DNA of 26,720 nt from an uncultured Microbacterium sp. Its GTDB lineage: Bacteria > Actinomycetota > Actinomycetes > Actinomycetales > Microbacteriaceae. The translations under genes and the position numbers were made by a program. Location: the NCBI RefSeq assembly GCF_943912325.1, contig NZ_CALTTX010000034.1:1-26720 (forward strand). Reading direction: 5' to 3'. The notes beneath the pieces are model-generated. The model was given only the letters and a program-made list of their open reading frames with translations, was not told the origin of the DNA and made no database searches. Shown piece by piece: positions 1 through 6,760 of this stretch (position 1 is the first letter of the stretch; each line of letters opens with the position of its first letter).

Positions 1-604
1 CGTCGAGCACCTCGTTGATCATCTCGGGGTCGAGCGCCGAGGTCGGCTCGTCGAACAGCATGACCTTCGGCTTCATCGCGAGGGCGCGGGCGATCGCGAC
101 GCGCTGCTGCTGGCCACCCGAGAGCTGCGCCGGGAGCTTCTGCGCTTGGTGCGCGACGCCGACGCGCTCGAGCAGCTCTTTCGCGAGCTTCTCGGCCTCG
201 GCCTTTTTCATGCCCTTGACCTTGATCGGCCCGAGCGTGACATTGTCGAGGATGCTCAGGTGCGCGAACAGGTTGAACGACTGAAAGACCATGCCGACAT
301 CGGCGCGCAGCGCGGCGAGCGCCTTGCCCTCTTTCGGCAGCTCGTGACCGTCGATCGTGATCGACCCCGACGTGATCGTCTCGAGCCGGTTGATCGTGCG
401 GCAGAGCGTCGATTTGCCCGAACCCGAGGGCCCCAGCACGACGACGACCTCACCGCGATGGACCGTGAGATCGATGTCTTTCAGAGCGTGAAAGTCGCCG
501 TAGTGCTTCTCGAGGTCCGTGATGACGACGAGCGGCTCGCCGCGACGGACAGTGATGTTCGAGGTCGGCGGCGCCGCGTTCGCGCCAGAGTCACCGGTTG
601 CCAT
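1..604 (-). CDS. gluA: Glutamate/amino-acid ABC transporter ATP-binding protein (3' part cut off by window edge)
   Basis: Cytoplasmic ATPase of a polar-amino-acid importer, which powers uptake through partner permeases with a binding protein. 201 residues from ATG 604-602 are visible; the frame is open to the left edge, so the C-terminus (H-loop) is missing. Walker A GPSGSGKST is at residues 58-66, Q-loop VFQSFN near 107-111, signature LSGGQQQR at 161-168, and Walker B VMLFDEP at 181-187, followed by the D-loop SALD. The whole stretch closely resembles GluA of the Corynebacterium glutamicum glutamate system as I recall it, but substrate cannot be proven from the ATPase alone. An AAGG lies 9 nt before the ATG. 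The first ~25 residues are a polar, non-conserved extension. It follows the RNA methyltransferase gene on the same strand after 64 bp; permease genes are expected beyond the left edge. Confidence 0.9.
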   Translation of the reverse strand, partial: MATGDSGANAAPPTSNITVRRGEPLVVITDLEKHYGDFHALKDIDLTVHRGEVVVVLGPSGSGKSTLCRTINRLETITSGSITIDGHELPKEGKALAALRADVGMVFQSFNLFAHLSILDNVTLGPIKVKGMKKAEAEKLAKELLERVGVAHQAQKLPAQLSGGQQQRVAIARALAMKPKVMLFDEPTSALDPEMINEVLD

Positions 605-668
605 GCGGTCAACCTTAAAGAAACCGATGTGTCAGTGGTGTTAACGCCCCACAACCGTCACCGGGTCG

Positions 669-1475
669 TTATGCGCCTGCGCGCTGGCTGAACGCCGATT
701 CGTAGAGGCACACGCTCGCCGCCGTCGCGAGATTGAGCGACTCGGCACGGCCGTAGATCGGCAGGCGCAGCACGCGGTCGGCGGCGTCCAGTGCGTCGTC
801 TTCGAGTCCACGCGCCTCGTTGCCGAACAACCACGCCGTCGGCGCTCCGAGCACTCCCTCGCGCCGCGCGTCGAGCAGGTCACCGCCCTTGATGTCGGCG
901 GCGAGCACCTGCAGCCCCGCCGCGCGCGCCTTGACGAGCACGTCATCGAGGTCACCGCCGATCGCGACGGGAATGTGGAACAGCGAGCCGGTCGTCGAAC
1001 GGACGACCTTGGCGTTGTAGACGTCGACGGTGCGCCCTGTCAGCACCACGCCGTCGGCGCCCACGGCGTCGGCAGCGCGGATGATCGTGCCGAGGTTTCC
1101 GGGATCACGCACTTCTTCGCAGATCACGATGAGGTTCGCACCCGCAACGAGCACGTCCTTCACGGCCGTCGGGAACTGCCGCGCGACGGCGACGACCCCT
1201 TGAGGCGTGACGGTGTCGGCCATCGCGTCGAGCACCGACTCTGACGCGTACGTGTACTCGATCCCCTCGGCGTCCGAGAGCTCTTCGAGATCTGGATGCT
1301 TGACGAACGCGGTCGGCGTCGCGAACAGCTCGACGATGAGGTCGGGGCGCTCGAGCAGCGCCTCACGAACCGCTTGCGGGCCCTCGAGCAAAAACAACGC
1401 CGTCTCATCGCGAGCGCTCCGCTTCGCGAGTTTCGCTACGGCACGAACCCGCGGCGATCGGGGATTTTCCAGCAC
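669..1475 (-). CDS. TrmH/SpoU-family RNA 2'-O-methyltransferase
   Basis: Transfers methyl from S-adenosylmethionine to a ribose 2'-OH, probably of 23S rRNA. 268 residues, normal for TsnR/RlmB-type members. The N-terminal ~100 residues form the substrate-binding part. The SPOUT knot domain carries motif 1 DPGNLGTIIRAA (124-135), motif 2 LFGNEARGL (216-224) and motif 3 from LPIYGRAESLNLA (238-250) to about 259. The start is GTG at 1475-1473. It has no Shine-Dalgarno but has TAGACT exactly 6 nt upstream, so the mRNA is probably leaderless. The gene lies downstream of the infC-rpmI-rplT operon and is separated from it by a strong hairpin, consistent with independent transcription. The exact target nucleotide is unknown. 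Other TrmH-family roles, such as tRNA methylation, are less likely given the neighbourhood and length. Confidence 0.93.
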   Translation of the reverse strand: MLENPRSPRVRAVAKLAKRSARDETALFLLEGPQAVREALLERPDLIVELFATPTAFVKHPDLEELSDAEGIEYTYASESVLDAMADTVTPQGVVAVARQFPTAVKDVLVAGANLIVICEEVRDPGNLGTIIRAADAVGADGVVLTGRTVDVYNAKVVRSTTGSLFHIPVAIGGDLDDVLVKARAAGLQVLAADIKGGDLLDARREGVLGAPTAWLFGNEARGLEDDALDAADRVLRLPIYGRAESLNLATAASVCLYESAFSQRAGA

Positions 1476-1481
1476 ACGCCA

Positions 1482-1487
1482 AGTCTA
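1482..1487 (-). promoter_or_regulatory. -10 hexamer TAGACT of the SpoU methyltransferase gene (leaderless type)
   Basis: TAGACT fits the actinobacterial TANNNT -10. It sits 6 nt before the GTG at 1475, so transcription would begin at the start codon itself. It lies just beyond the rplT terminator, which explains how the methyltransferase is expressed after the hairpin. No good -35 is visible. Confidence 0.5.
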
Positions 1488-1509
1488 GGGGCGAGCCGAT
1501 CGAGAACGA

Positions 1510-1549
1510 CGATGCCCCGGATGCCTCGTGTGAGGCATCCGGGGCATCG
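1510..1549 (-). terminator. Hairpin terminator after rplT
   Basis: A perfect 18-bp stem (1510-1527 paired with 1532-1549) closed by the 4-nt loop GTGT, placed 9 nt after the rplT stop codon. There is no clear U-tract on the minus strand, as is common for actinobacterial terminators. The stem contains GGATGCCTC and its complement, a motif seen repeatedly in this window. Confidence 0.75.
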
Positions 1550-1558
1550 ATAAACGCT

Positions 1559-1939
1559 TTACGCCTTGGGCGCGTTGACGTCGGCGGGGAGGGCCTTGCG
1601 CGCCGTCTCGACGAGCGAAGCGAAAACGGCCGGCTCGTTCACCGCGAGCTCGGCGAGCATGCGGCGGTCGACCTGCACACCCGCGAGGCCGAGGCCCTGG
1701 ATGAAGCGGTTGTACGTGAGGCCGTTCTGGCGGCTCGCAGCGTTGATGCGCTGGATCCACAGACGGCGGAAGTCGCCCTTGCGCTTGCGACGGTCGCGGT
1801 ACGCGTAGACGAGCGAGTGAGTGACCTGCTCCTTCGCCTTGCGGTACAGGCGCGAACGCTGACCCCGGTAACCGGAGGCGCGCTCGAGGATGACGCGACG
1901 CTTCTTGTGGGCGTTGACGGCCCGCTTGACTCTAGCCAT
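1559..1939 (-). CDS. rplT: 50S ribosomal protein L20 (bL20)
   Basis: Primary 23S rRNA-binding protein needed for early assembly of the large subunit. 126 residues, very basic in the N-terminal half (opening MARVKRAVNAHKKRR), with the family signature around YRDRRKRKGDFRRLWIQRIN and the following NGLTYNRFIQGL. The length matches the family, with a short acidic/alanine-rich tail. The start ATG 1939-1937 follows a purine run (GAAAGAAGAAGAA), a weak but usable ribosome site. It is the last gene of infC-rpmI-rplT, 36 bp after rpmI, and is followed at once by a strong hairpin. Confidence 0.98.
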   Translation of the reverse strand: MARVKRAVNAHKKRRVILERASGYRGQRSRLYRKAKEQVTHSLVYAYRDRRKRKGDFRRLWIQRINAASRQNGLTYNRFIQGLGLAGVQVDRRMLAELAVNEPAVFASLVETARKALPADVNAPKA

Positions 1940-1975
1940 TTCTTCTTCTTTCCAGACTGTCCGTGTGCGGGGCGC

Positions 1976-2170
1976 TCAGTGCCCGAGGAGCTTCTTGGCG
2001 ACCTTGGCGTCGCCCTTCGAGAGCGCCTGGTCCTGCGTGAGGCGGCGCGTGCGCTTCGTGGGCTTGCCCTCGAGGTTGTGGCGGAGGCCCGCCTGCTGCT
2101 TCAGGATCTTGCCGCTGCCGGTGATCTTGAAGCGCTTCTTGGCACCCGAGTGGGTCTTCTGCTTCGGCAT
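1976..2170 (-). CDS. rpmI: 50S ribosomal protein L35 (bL35)
   Basis: Small basic protein of the large ribosomal subunit, 64 residues, opening MPKQKTHSGAKKRFK and closing AKKLLGH, the standard L35 pattern and length. The open frame continues upstream of the ATG without conserved content, so ATG 2170-2168 was chosen; a GGGAAG Shine-Dalgarno lies about 8-10 nt before it. It is the middle gene of infC-rpmI-rplT, 97 bp after the infC stop codon. Confidence 0.98.
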   Translation of the reverse strand: MPKQKTHSGAKKRFKITGSGKILKQQAGLRHNLEGKPTKRTRRLTQDQALSKGDAKVAKKLLGH

Positions 2171-2267
2171 GTTCGTTACTTCCCGTGTCGGTTGTGGTTG
2201 CTCTACCCGTGAGCGCGCATGGCGCACGCGGGCGGGAGTGTGGGGCGATCCGCGAGGCGGATCGAGG

Positions 2268-2909
2268 TCATTCGGTGACGGATGCCGCGGGGGCAACCGT
2301 TTCGGCGGCCGCGTCAGCCGTCGCGCCCGGAGCCTTCGCAACGCGCGCCGCCTGCTTCTTGGCGTCGCGCTGAGCGTTCTGCTCGGTCTTGACCTCGGAT
2401 TTGTTCTTGTGCGGTGCGATCACCATCGTCATGTTGCGCCCATCGATCGACGGGTTCGACTCGACCGTGCCGAATTCGGCGACGTCTTCTGCGAACTTGC
2501 GCAGCAGCCGCACACCCTGCTCGGGACGCGACTGCTCGCGACCGCGGAACATGATGATGGCCTTGACCTTGTCGCCGCTCGTGAGGAATCCCTCGGCGCG
2601 CTTGCGCTTGGTGTCGTAGTCGTGCGTGTCGATCTTCAGGCGGAAACGAACCTCTTTGAGGACCGTGTTGGCCTGATTGCGTCGGGCCTCCTTGGCCTTC
2701 TGAGCGGCCTCGTACTTGAACTTGCCGAAGTCCATGATCTTGACCACGGGCGGCTTCGAGTTCGGGGCGACCTCGACGAGGTCGAGGTCGGCTTCGGATG
2801 CCAGACGCTGCGCAACCGCAATCGGCACGACGCCGATCTGTTCGCCCTGGGGACCGACGAGTCGGACCTCAGAGACGCGGATGCGCTCATTGGTGCGGGG
2901 ATCGCTGAT
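2268..2909 (-). CDS. infC: Translation initiation factor IF-3, probably starting at an ATC codon
   Basis: Binds the 30S subunit, keeps subunits apart and proofreads the start codon and initiator tRNA. From ATC 2909-2907 the product has 213 residues: N-domain about 1-75 (SDPRTNERIRV ... LDLVEVAPNSKPPVVKIMDFGKFKYE), linker, C-domain about 85-170 (KVKAIIMFRGREQSRPEQGVRLL ... DGRNMTMVIAPHKNK), then an alanine-rich tail of ~40 residues. AAGGAG (2921-2916) sits exactly 6 nt before this ATC, and the conserved protein begins there, as in Streptomyces IF-3. An in-frame ATG at 2975-2973 would add 22 residues but has no comparable ribosome site. Rare start codons are the known basis of infC autoregulation in E. 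coli, where the codon is AUU. First gene of infC-rpmI-rplT. Confidence 0.9.
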   Translation of the reverse strand: MSDPRTNERIRVSEVRLVGPQGEQIGVVPIAVAQRLASEADLDLVEVAPNSKPPVVKIMDFGKFKYEAAQKAKEARRNQANTVLKEVRFRLKIDTHDYDTKRKRAEGFLTSGDKVKAIIMFRGREQSRPEQGVRLLRKFAEDVAEFGTVESNPSIDGRNMTMVIAPHKNKSEVKTEQNAQRDAKKQAARVAKAPGATADAAAETVAPAASVTE

Positions 2910-2915
2910 GCGGAA

Positions 2916-2921
2916 CTCCTT
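2916..2921 (-). promoter_or_regulatory. Shine-Dalgarno AAGGAG deciding the infC ATC start
   Basis: The minus strand reads AAGGAG, six spacer bases, then ATC. This is among the clearest ribosome sites in the window, yet no ATG, GTG or TTG lies at the right distance downstream. Confidence 0.65.
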
Positions 2922-3197
2922 GGGATCGTGAGGAAGGCCACCGTCGCGCGGAATGTGCGGCGGGCGAGGAATCATCCATCTCACCCGGCATCGCGCGTCT
3001 GTCTCGCAGAACGTCGGCCTGCCCCACTCCCGCAGGAGTGTCCCCATGACGGGGCCGATTGCGCGATGGATGCCTCGATTGCTCGGGGATCCGCCGCGAA
3101 GCGGAGCGTGTGACCCGGTAGCCTGGAGCGGCAAGCGCGGGTGGGATGGAATCCTCTTTCGTACCGGCACGGCAGAAGCCGGACCGGAGCCCGCTGA

Positions 3198-3203
3198 AGT
3201 CTA
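3198..3203 (-). promoter_or_regulatory. Candidate -10 TAGACT of the infC operon
   Basis: TAGACT matches TANNNT and is identical to the -10 of the SpoU gene. It would start transcription near 3191. It lies within 20 bp of the GTG of the divergent DUF1844 gene, so the two promoters must overlap. The -35 is not clear. Confidence 0.4.
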
Positions 3204-3217
3204 GCAGAAGGCAGCCC

Positions 3218-3643
3218 GTGACCACCATTCCCCCCGACGCGCCATTTCCGACGGATCCTACGGACCCCTCCCCCGCCGATCTCGAACGGTTGCGTCAGCG
3301 GGAAGAGGCCGAGAGCAAGTCGGCCGCCGCGACGCGCGACATCGCCGACGTTCCGGCCGTCGAGGTCATTACGGCGGCGGCCGTCCACCTCTTGAGCGCC
3401 GCCGCCGTCAAGGTCGGACTCGCCGATGATCCCGACACCCAGCTCGACCTCGACGAGGCCCGCAAGCTCATCAACTCACTCGCCGGCCTCATCACTGCCG
3501 CCGCGCCCGAGATCAGCGACATGCACGCGCGGTCGCTTCGCGACGGCCTGCGCTCGGTGCAGTTGGCGTTCCGCGAGGCATCCCCCATTCCCGATCCAAT
3601 CGGCAAGGGCCCGGGCGAGAAATGGACCGGCCCCGTCACCTGA
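3218..3643 (+). CDS. DUF1844 domain-containing protein
   Basis: 141 residues of unknown function; the family is small, cytosolic and commonly encoded beside infC in actinobacteria. A proline/aspartate-rich N-terminus (~25 residues) and a charged stretch (LRQREEAESKSAA) lead into the conserved core at about residues 48-105, DVPAVEVITAAAVHLLSAAAVKVGL ... DLDEARKLINSLAGLITAAAPE. The core is helical and alanine-rich, with no signal peptide or obvious membrane span. GTG 3218 was chosen because an AGAAGG lies 6 nt before it and the frame upstream is unconserved; an ATG at 3146 is the alternative. The stop codon lies in the first unit of a 17-bp tandem repeat shared with sseB. Confidence 0.85.
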   Translation: MTTIPPDAPFPTDPTDPSPADLERLRQREEAESKSAAATRDIADVPAVEVITAAAVHLLSAAAVKVGLADDPDTQLDLDEARKLINSLAGLITAAAPEISDMHARSLRDGLRSVQLAFREASPIPDPIGKGPGEKWTGPVT

Positions 3644-3708
3644 GCGGGTCGGGCGGCCGAGCGCGTCAGGGCACCGAGCGCGTCAGGCGGCCGAGCGGGT
3701 CAGGCGGC
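3641..3708. repeat. 17-bp tandem repeat, four units, spanning two convergent stop codons
   Basis: Units at 3641-3657, 3658-3674, 3675-3691 and 3692-3708 follow the pattern YGAGCGSGTCRGGSVVC (third and fourth units differ at one base). The TGA of the DUF1844 gene is the first three bases of unit 1, and the sseB TGA (complement of 3700-3702) lies in unit 4, so the repeat forms the whole convergent junction and the last codons of sseB. Units 2 and 3 also contain TCA, a stop on the minus strand. Confidence 0.85.
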
Positions 3709-4560
3709 GCCGGGTGCTGAGCGCACGAGCGAGACCTTGAGCGAGTCGACGAGCACCGCGATGCGGTCGTCCGCCGCCCAGCGGCGCGCGAGGCGCTGCA
3801 GCACGGCGTCGAGTTCGTCTTTCGAGAGGCCGTCGATGAGGTGCAGCCGCACGACGAGCTCGGGGCCGCGGAGCCGTGCCGTCGGGTCGCCGGGCGCGAC
3901 CTCGAGGTCGAGGACGGCGAGTTCGACCGCGACGCTCGCCTGTAGCGCGAGGTAGACCTCCGACGAGAGCGGGCTCGGTTCCCAGGCCTGCTCTTGTGCG
4001 ATCGCCCAGACGGCGGGGCGGCGCACGACGAACTCCGTCGGCGAACCCGGATCGATCACGATCAGCTCGGTTTGCTCCCCCGCGGCCGAGAGCGCGGCGC
4101 GACGTCCGTCGACGGGGATCGGCCGAGCCGAGGCATCCCATCTGCTCATCGTCTCGACCGACGAGAACACGGGCAACACCGCCCGCCCATCGGGGGCGGC
4201 GACCGTCACGATCGAGAGCTCTTGCGTCTTATCGACGAGCTGACCGTGCGCGCCGATCCCTTCGTCGCCCCGCTCGGCGACGAGGGGCACGAGCACGCGC
4301 GCGGCGCGCAAGGCGTCGACGACGGCCTGCTCGCCACCTTCGCCCGCCGCGAAACTCGTCAAGGCGAAAGCGAGTGCGGGGTCTGCGGAGCCGTCATCGC
4401 CCGCGTGCGCGTTGGGCTCGAAGCGGCGGCCCGCCCAGGGGACGCCGGCGGAGTCTGAGGCGGCGTCGGGAGTGGATTCGGGTGACGCTGCGAATGCAGG
4501 CTCGGGCTGAGAGCCGGGCTCGGGCTCGGACCCGGATGCGGGCTCAGCCTCGCGCGACAT
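3700..4560 (-). CDS. SseB family protein
   Basis: 286-residue cytosolic protein with an SseB N-terminal-type fold, function not established; members are often encoded directly after priA (hisA) in actinobacteria. The first ~50 residues are low complexity (Glu-Pro/Ser/Ala-rich, from a GGGCTC-type repeat at about 4480-4557). The conserved part starts near 60 (DPALAFALTSF) and includes ARVLVPLVAE, TQELSIVTVAAPDGRAVLPVFSSVETMSRW and a region around RPAVWAIAQEQ. ATG 4560-4558 overlaps the priA 3' end by 17 nt and follows a GAGG, so translational coupling with priA is likely. The C-terminal codons lie in the 17-bp repeat. A role in histidine metabolism is not implied by position alone. Confidence 0.85.
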   Translation of the reverse strand: MSREAEPASGSEPEPGSQPEPAFAASPESTPDAASDSAGVPWAGRRFEPNAHAGDDGSADPALAFALTSFAAGEGGEQAVVDALRAARVLVPLVAERGDEGIGAHGQLVDKTQELSIVTVAAPDGRAVLPVFSSVETMSRWDASARPIPVDGRRAALSAAGEQTELIVIDPGSPTEFVVRRPAVWAIAQEQAWEPSPLSSEVYLALQASVAVELAVLDLEVAPGDPTARLRGPELVVRLHLIDGLSKDELDAVLQRLARRWAADDRIAVLVDSLKVSLVRSAPGAA

Positions 4561-5290
4561 CCAGCGCCTCGGCCAGAGTGAACGCGCCCGCATACAGGGC
4601 GCGCCCGACGATCGCACCCTCGACGCCGAGCGGCACGAGTTCGCGGAGCGCGGCGATGTCGTCGAGGCTCGACACGCCACCCGAGGCGACAACGGGCTTC
4701 GGAGTGCGCGTCGTGATTTCGCGCAGCAGGTCGAGGTTGGGGCCGCGCAGCGTGCCGTCCTTCGTGACATCCGTCACGACGTAGCGGCTGCAGCCCGCGT
4801 CTTCGAGGCGGTCGAGCACCGTCCAGAGGTCGCCGCCGTCGCGCGTCCAGCCGCGCGCCGCAAGCGTCGTCCCCCGCACGTCGAGCCCCACGGCCACGGC
4901 GTCGCCGTATCGCGCGATGACGCTCGCCGCCCACTCGGGGTTCTCGAGCGCCGCCGTGCCGAGGTTGATGCGCGCGGCTCCCGAGTCGAGCGCCTGCTCG
5001 AGGGACTCGTCATCGCGAATTCCGCCCGAGACCTCGATCTGCACGCCCCGCGCCTGCTTGATGACGCGCCGGATCACGCCCGTGTTATTGCCGCGACCGA
5101 AGGCCGCATCGAGGTCGACGAGGTGGATCCACTCGGCACCCTGCCGCACGAAGTCGAGCGCGGCGTCGACGGGATCGCCGTGGAACGTCTCGGTGCCCGC
5201 CTCGCCCTGCGTCAGGCGCACGGCCTTGCCGTCAGAGACGTCGACGGCCGGGAGCAGGGTCAGAGCGGGCGTTGCAGCGAAGTCGTTCAT
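4544..5290 (-). CDS. priA: Bifunctional HisA/TrpF isomerase PriA
   Basis: (beta-alpha)8 isomerase that in actinobacteria converts both ProFAR (histidine pathway) and phosphoribosyl-anthranilate (tryptophan pathway). 248 residues from ATG 5290-5288, preceded by GAGG 5 nt upstream; the longer open frame upstream is not conserved. Visible residues are Asp17 and Arg25 (LLPAVDVSDGKAVRLTQG), the phosphate-site GGIRDD (89-94), Asp137 (VGLDVRG), Arg146 and Trp148 (AARGWTRDGG, typical of PriA rather than plain HisA), Asp178 (TDVTKDGT) and phosphate-site SGGVSS (203-208). It follows hisH after 131 bp and overlaps sseB. A TAGCAT at 5359-5354 could be its own promoter. Dual function is family knowledge plus the Arg-x-Trp motif; no trpF is in the window. 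Confidence 0.94.
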   Translation of the reverse strand: MNDFAATPALTLLPAVDVSDGKAVRLTQGEAGTETFHGDPVDAALDFVRQGAEWIHLVDLDAAFGRGNNTGVIRRVIKQARGVQIEVSGGIRDDESLEQALDSGAARINLGTAALENPEWAASVIARYGDAVAVGLDVRGTTLAARGWTRDGGDLWTVLDRLEDAGCSRYVVTDVTKDGTLRGPNLDLLREITTRTPKPVVASGGVSSLDDIAALRELVPLGVEGAIVGRALYAGAFTLAEALDVARG

Positions 5291-5353
5291 CGATCCTCGA
5301 AGATCAGGGGACGCGGTGCGGCAACAGGATGCCTCGGCCGCGGCGGACACTCG

Positions 5354-5359
5354 ATGCTA
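5354..5359 (-). promoter_or_regulatory. Candidate internal -10 TAGCAT upstream of priA
   Basis: TAGCAT lies in the 131-bp hisH-priA gap and would start transcription near 5347, giving a leader of about 57 nt with GAGG before the ATG. The unusual length of the gap inside an otherwise tight operon is the main support. Confidence 0.3.
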
Positions 5360-5421
5360 GCCGCGGCCCCGGGGTGCGACCCAATCGTCAGAGCGCGGGT
5401 CGCCATGACTCGCCGGGAGCG

Positions 5422-6069
5422 TCAGAGCGTGCCGATCCAGTTGGACAGCAACGCGATGCCCGCCGCACCCGACTTCTCGGGGTGGAACTGCGTTGCACTC
5501 AGCGGACCGTTCTCGACGGCGGCGAGGAACGGCCCTCCGTAGCGGCTCCACGTCAGGGTCGGAGCGGGGAACGGTGCCTCGACCTCAAGCAGCCACTGCT
5601 GCGCCGCGTAGGAGTGCACGAAATAGAACCGCTCGCTTTCGATACCCGCGAATAGCCGCGATCCCGCGCCCGGCTCGAGCGTGTTCCAGCCGATGTGGGG
5701 CAACACCGGAGCATCCAACTCGGTCACGACTCCCGGCCACTGCGCGAGTCCCGGTGTGTCGACTCCGCGCTCGACACCGAGTTCGAACAGCACCTGCATT
5801 CCGACGCAGATCCCGAGCACCGGGCGACCGCCCGCGAGGCGCTGCTCGATGAGGCGATCACCACCGCGCTCGCGGAGCGCCGCCATGACGGCGCTGAATG
5901 CACCGACCCCGGGGACGAGCAGGCCATCGGCGTCGAGCGCGCGGCCGACATCGCCGGTCAATTCGACCCGCGCGCCCGCGCGTTCGAGCGCCTTGACGGC
6001 GGAGTGAACGTTGCCCGAGCCGTAATCGAAGACGACGACGTCGGGGCGGGTGTCCGTGGCGTCGGTCAC
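5422..6069 (-). CDS. hisH: Imidazole glycerol phosphate synthase, glutaminase subunit HisH
   Basis: Class-I glutamine amidotransferase that feeds ammonia to HisF, together producing IGP and AICAR. 215 residues, normal length. Nucleophile Cys88 in GICVGMQ, His196 and Glu198 in QFHPEKSG, oxyanion-strand PGVGAF (53-58), and the N-terminal DYGSGN (15-20) complete the triad fold. It starts with GTG 6069-6067, whose bases overlap the hisB stop (GTGA), so translation is coupled. The partner subunit gene hisF is not in this window. Confidence 0.97.
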   Translation of the reverse strand: MTDATDTRPDVVVFDYGSGNVHSAVKALERAGARVELTGDVGRALDADGLLVPGVGAFSAVMAALRERGGDRLIEQRLAGGRPVLGICVGMQVLFELGVERGVDTPGLAQWPGVVTELDAPVLPHIGWNTLEPGAGSRLFAGIESERFYFVHSYAAQQWLLEVEAPFPAPTLTWSRYGGPFLAAVENGPLSATQFHPEKSGAAGIALLSNWIGTL

Positions 6070-6674
6070 AGCGAACCCTTCGTGCTGGGGATGCCGCGCA
6101 CGAAGGGATCGAGTGCCTTTGCCTGACGAAAAGCGCGTGCGAACGCCTTGTACTCGGCTTCGGCGATGTGGTGCGGATCGCGTCCCGCGAGCACGCGGAC
6201 GTGCACCGTGAGACGCGCGTTGAACGCGATCGCCTCGAACGTGTGGCGCACGAGCGAGCCCGTGAAGTGACCCGCGATCAGGTGGTGCTCGTAGCCCTCG
6301 GGCTCGCCCGTGTGCACGAGGTAGGGCCGACCCGAGATGTCGACGACCGCTTGCGCGAGCGCCTCATCGAGGGGCACGAAGGCGTCGCCGTAGCGGGCGA
6401 TGCCGGACTTGTCGCCGAGCGCCTGCCCGATCGCCTGACCCAGCACGATCGCGACGTCTTCGACCGTGTGGTGCGCGTCGATGTGGGTGTCGCCCGTCGC
6501 GCGCACCTGCAGGTCGGTCAGGGAGTGCTTCGCGAACGCCGTCAGCAGGTGGTCGAAGAACGGCACCGAGGTGTCGATGCTGCTCTCGCCCGTGCCGTCG
6601 AGGTCGAGCGAGAGTTCCACGCTCGACTCGCTGGTTTGGCGCGAGAGGGAGGCTGTGCGGGCGGTGTCGCTCAT
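6066..6674 (-). CDS. hisB: Imidazoleglycerol-phosphate dehydratase
   Basis: Mn-dependent dehydratase converting IGP to imidazole-acetol phosphate. 202 residues, the monofunctional actinobacterial size without the phosphatase domain of E. coli HisB. Paired metal-binding motifs are DAHHTVED (66-73) and DPHHIAEAEYKA (166-177); GHFTGSLVRHTFEA (135-148) is also conserved. ATG 6674-6672 has no Shine-Dalgarno but is preceded by TAGGAT at 7 nt, suggesting an internal leaderless promoter in addition to read-through from hisC 73 bp upstream. Its 3' end overlaps hisH by 4 bp. Confidence 0.97.
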   Translation of the reverse strand: MSDTARTASLSRQTSESSVELSLDLDGTGESSIDTSVPFFDHLLTAFAKHSLTDLQVRATGDTHIDAHHTVEDVAIVLGQAIGQALGDKSGIARYGDAFVPLDEALAQAVVDISGRPYLVHTGEPEGYEHHLIAGHFTGSLVRHTFEAIAFNARLTVHVRVLAGRDPHHIAEAEYKAFARAFRQAKALDPFVRGIPSTKGSL

Positions 6675-6681
6675 GCGGTCG

Positions 6682-6687
6682 ATCCTA
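6682..6687 (-). promoter_or_regulatory. Candidate leaderless -10 TAGGAT of hisB
   Basis: TAGGAT then seven bases (CGACCGC) then ATG. The spacing equals that of the other leaderless candidates in this window (6-7 nt). No -35 is evident, and it borders the 15-bp repeat array. Confidence 0.4.
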
Positions 6688-6760
6688 TCGAGCGGACAGA
6701 GTTCGGTCGGGCACGGTTCGAGCGGACAGGCTTCGCGCAGGCCGGGTTCACACGGGCAGA
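6686..6760. repeat. Degenerate 15-bp tandem repeat, five units, across the hisC 3' end
   Basis: Units begin at 6686, 6701, 6716, 6731 and 6746, each opening with a TTCG-like core (TATCG, GTTCG, GTTCG, CTTCG, GTTCA) followed by a GC-rich half such as GCGGACAGG. The hisC stop codon (6750-6748) lies in the fifth unit. On the plus strand the array reads as a phenylalanine every five residues, resembling a pentapeptide-repeat pattern, but no plus-strand gene is supported. Confidence 0.65.

Larger units (their letters stand above)
2910..3217 (-). other. infC leader and divergent infC/DUF1844 intergenic region
   Basis: About 300 bp without a convincing gene. If transcription starts near 3191 the infC mRNA has a leader of roughly 280 nt. 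Small hairpins are visible: CACTCC/GGAGTG at 3025-3040, CCCC/GGGG at 3042-3054, and TCCGC/GCGGA near 3090-3105. The infC frame stays open through the leader to 3170, but that translation is arginine/proline-rich and unconserved. Regulation by L20 or by IF-3 itself is possible by analogy, but no specific fold can be assigned. Confidence 0.4.

Noticed and set aside
2976..3170. 65-residue N-terminal extension of IF-3 from ATG 3170
   Set aside because: Unconserved Arg/Pro-rich translation in the leader; the conserved protein begins at 2909 behind AAGGAG.
3146..3217. Longer DUF1844 protein from ATG 3146
   Set aside because: The extra 24 residues are basic and unconserved and overlap the infC promoter region; GTG 3218 has a nearby AGAAGG.
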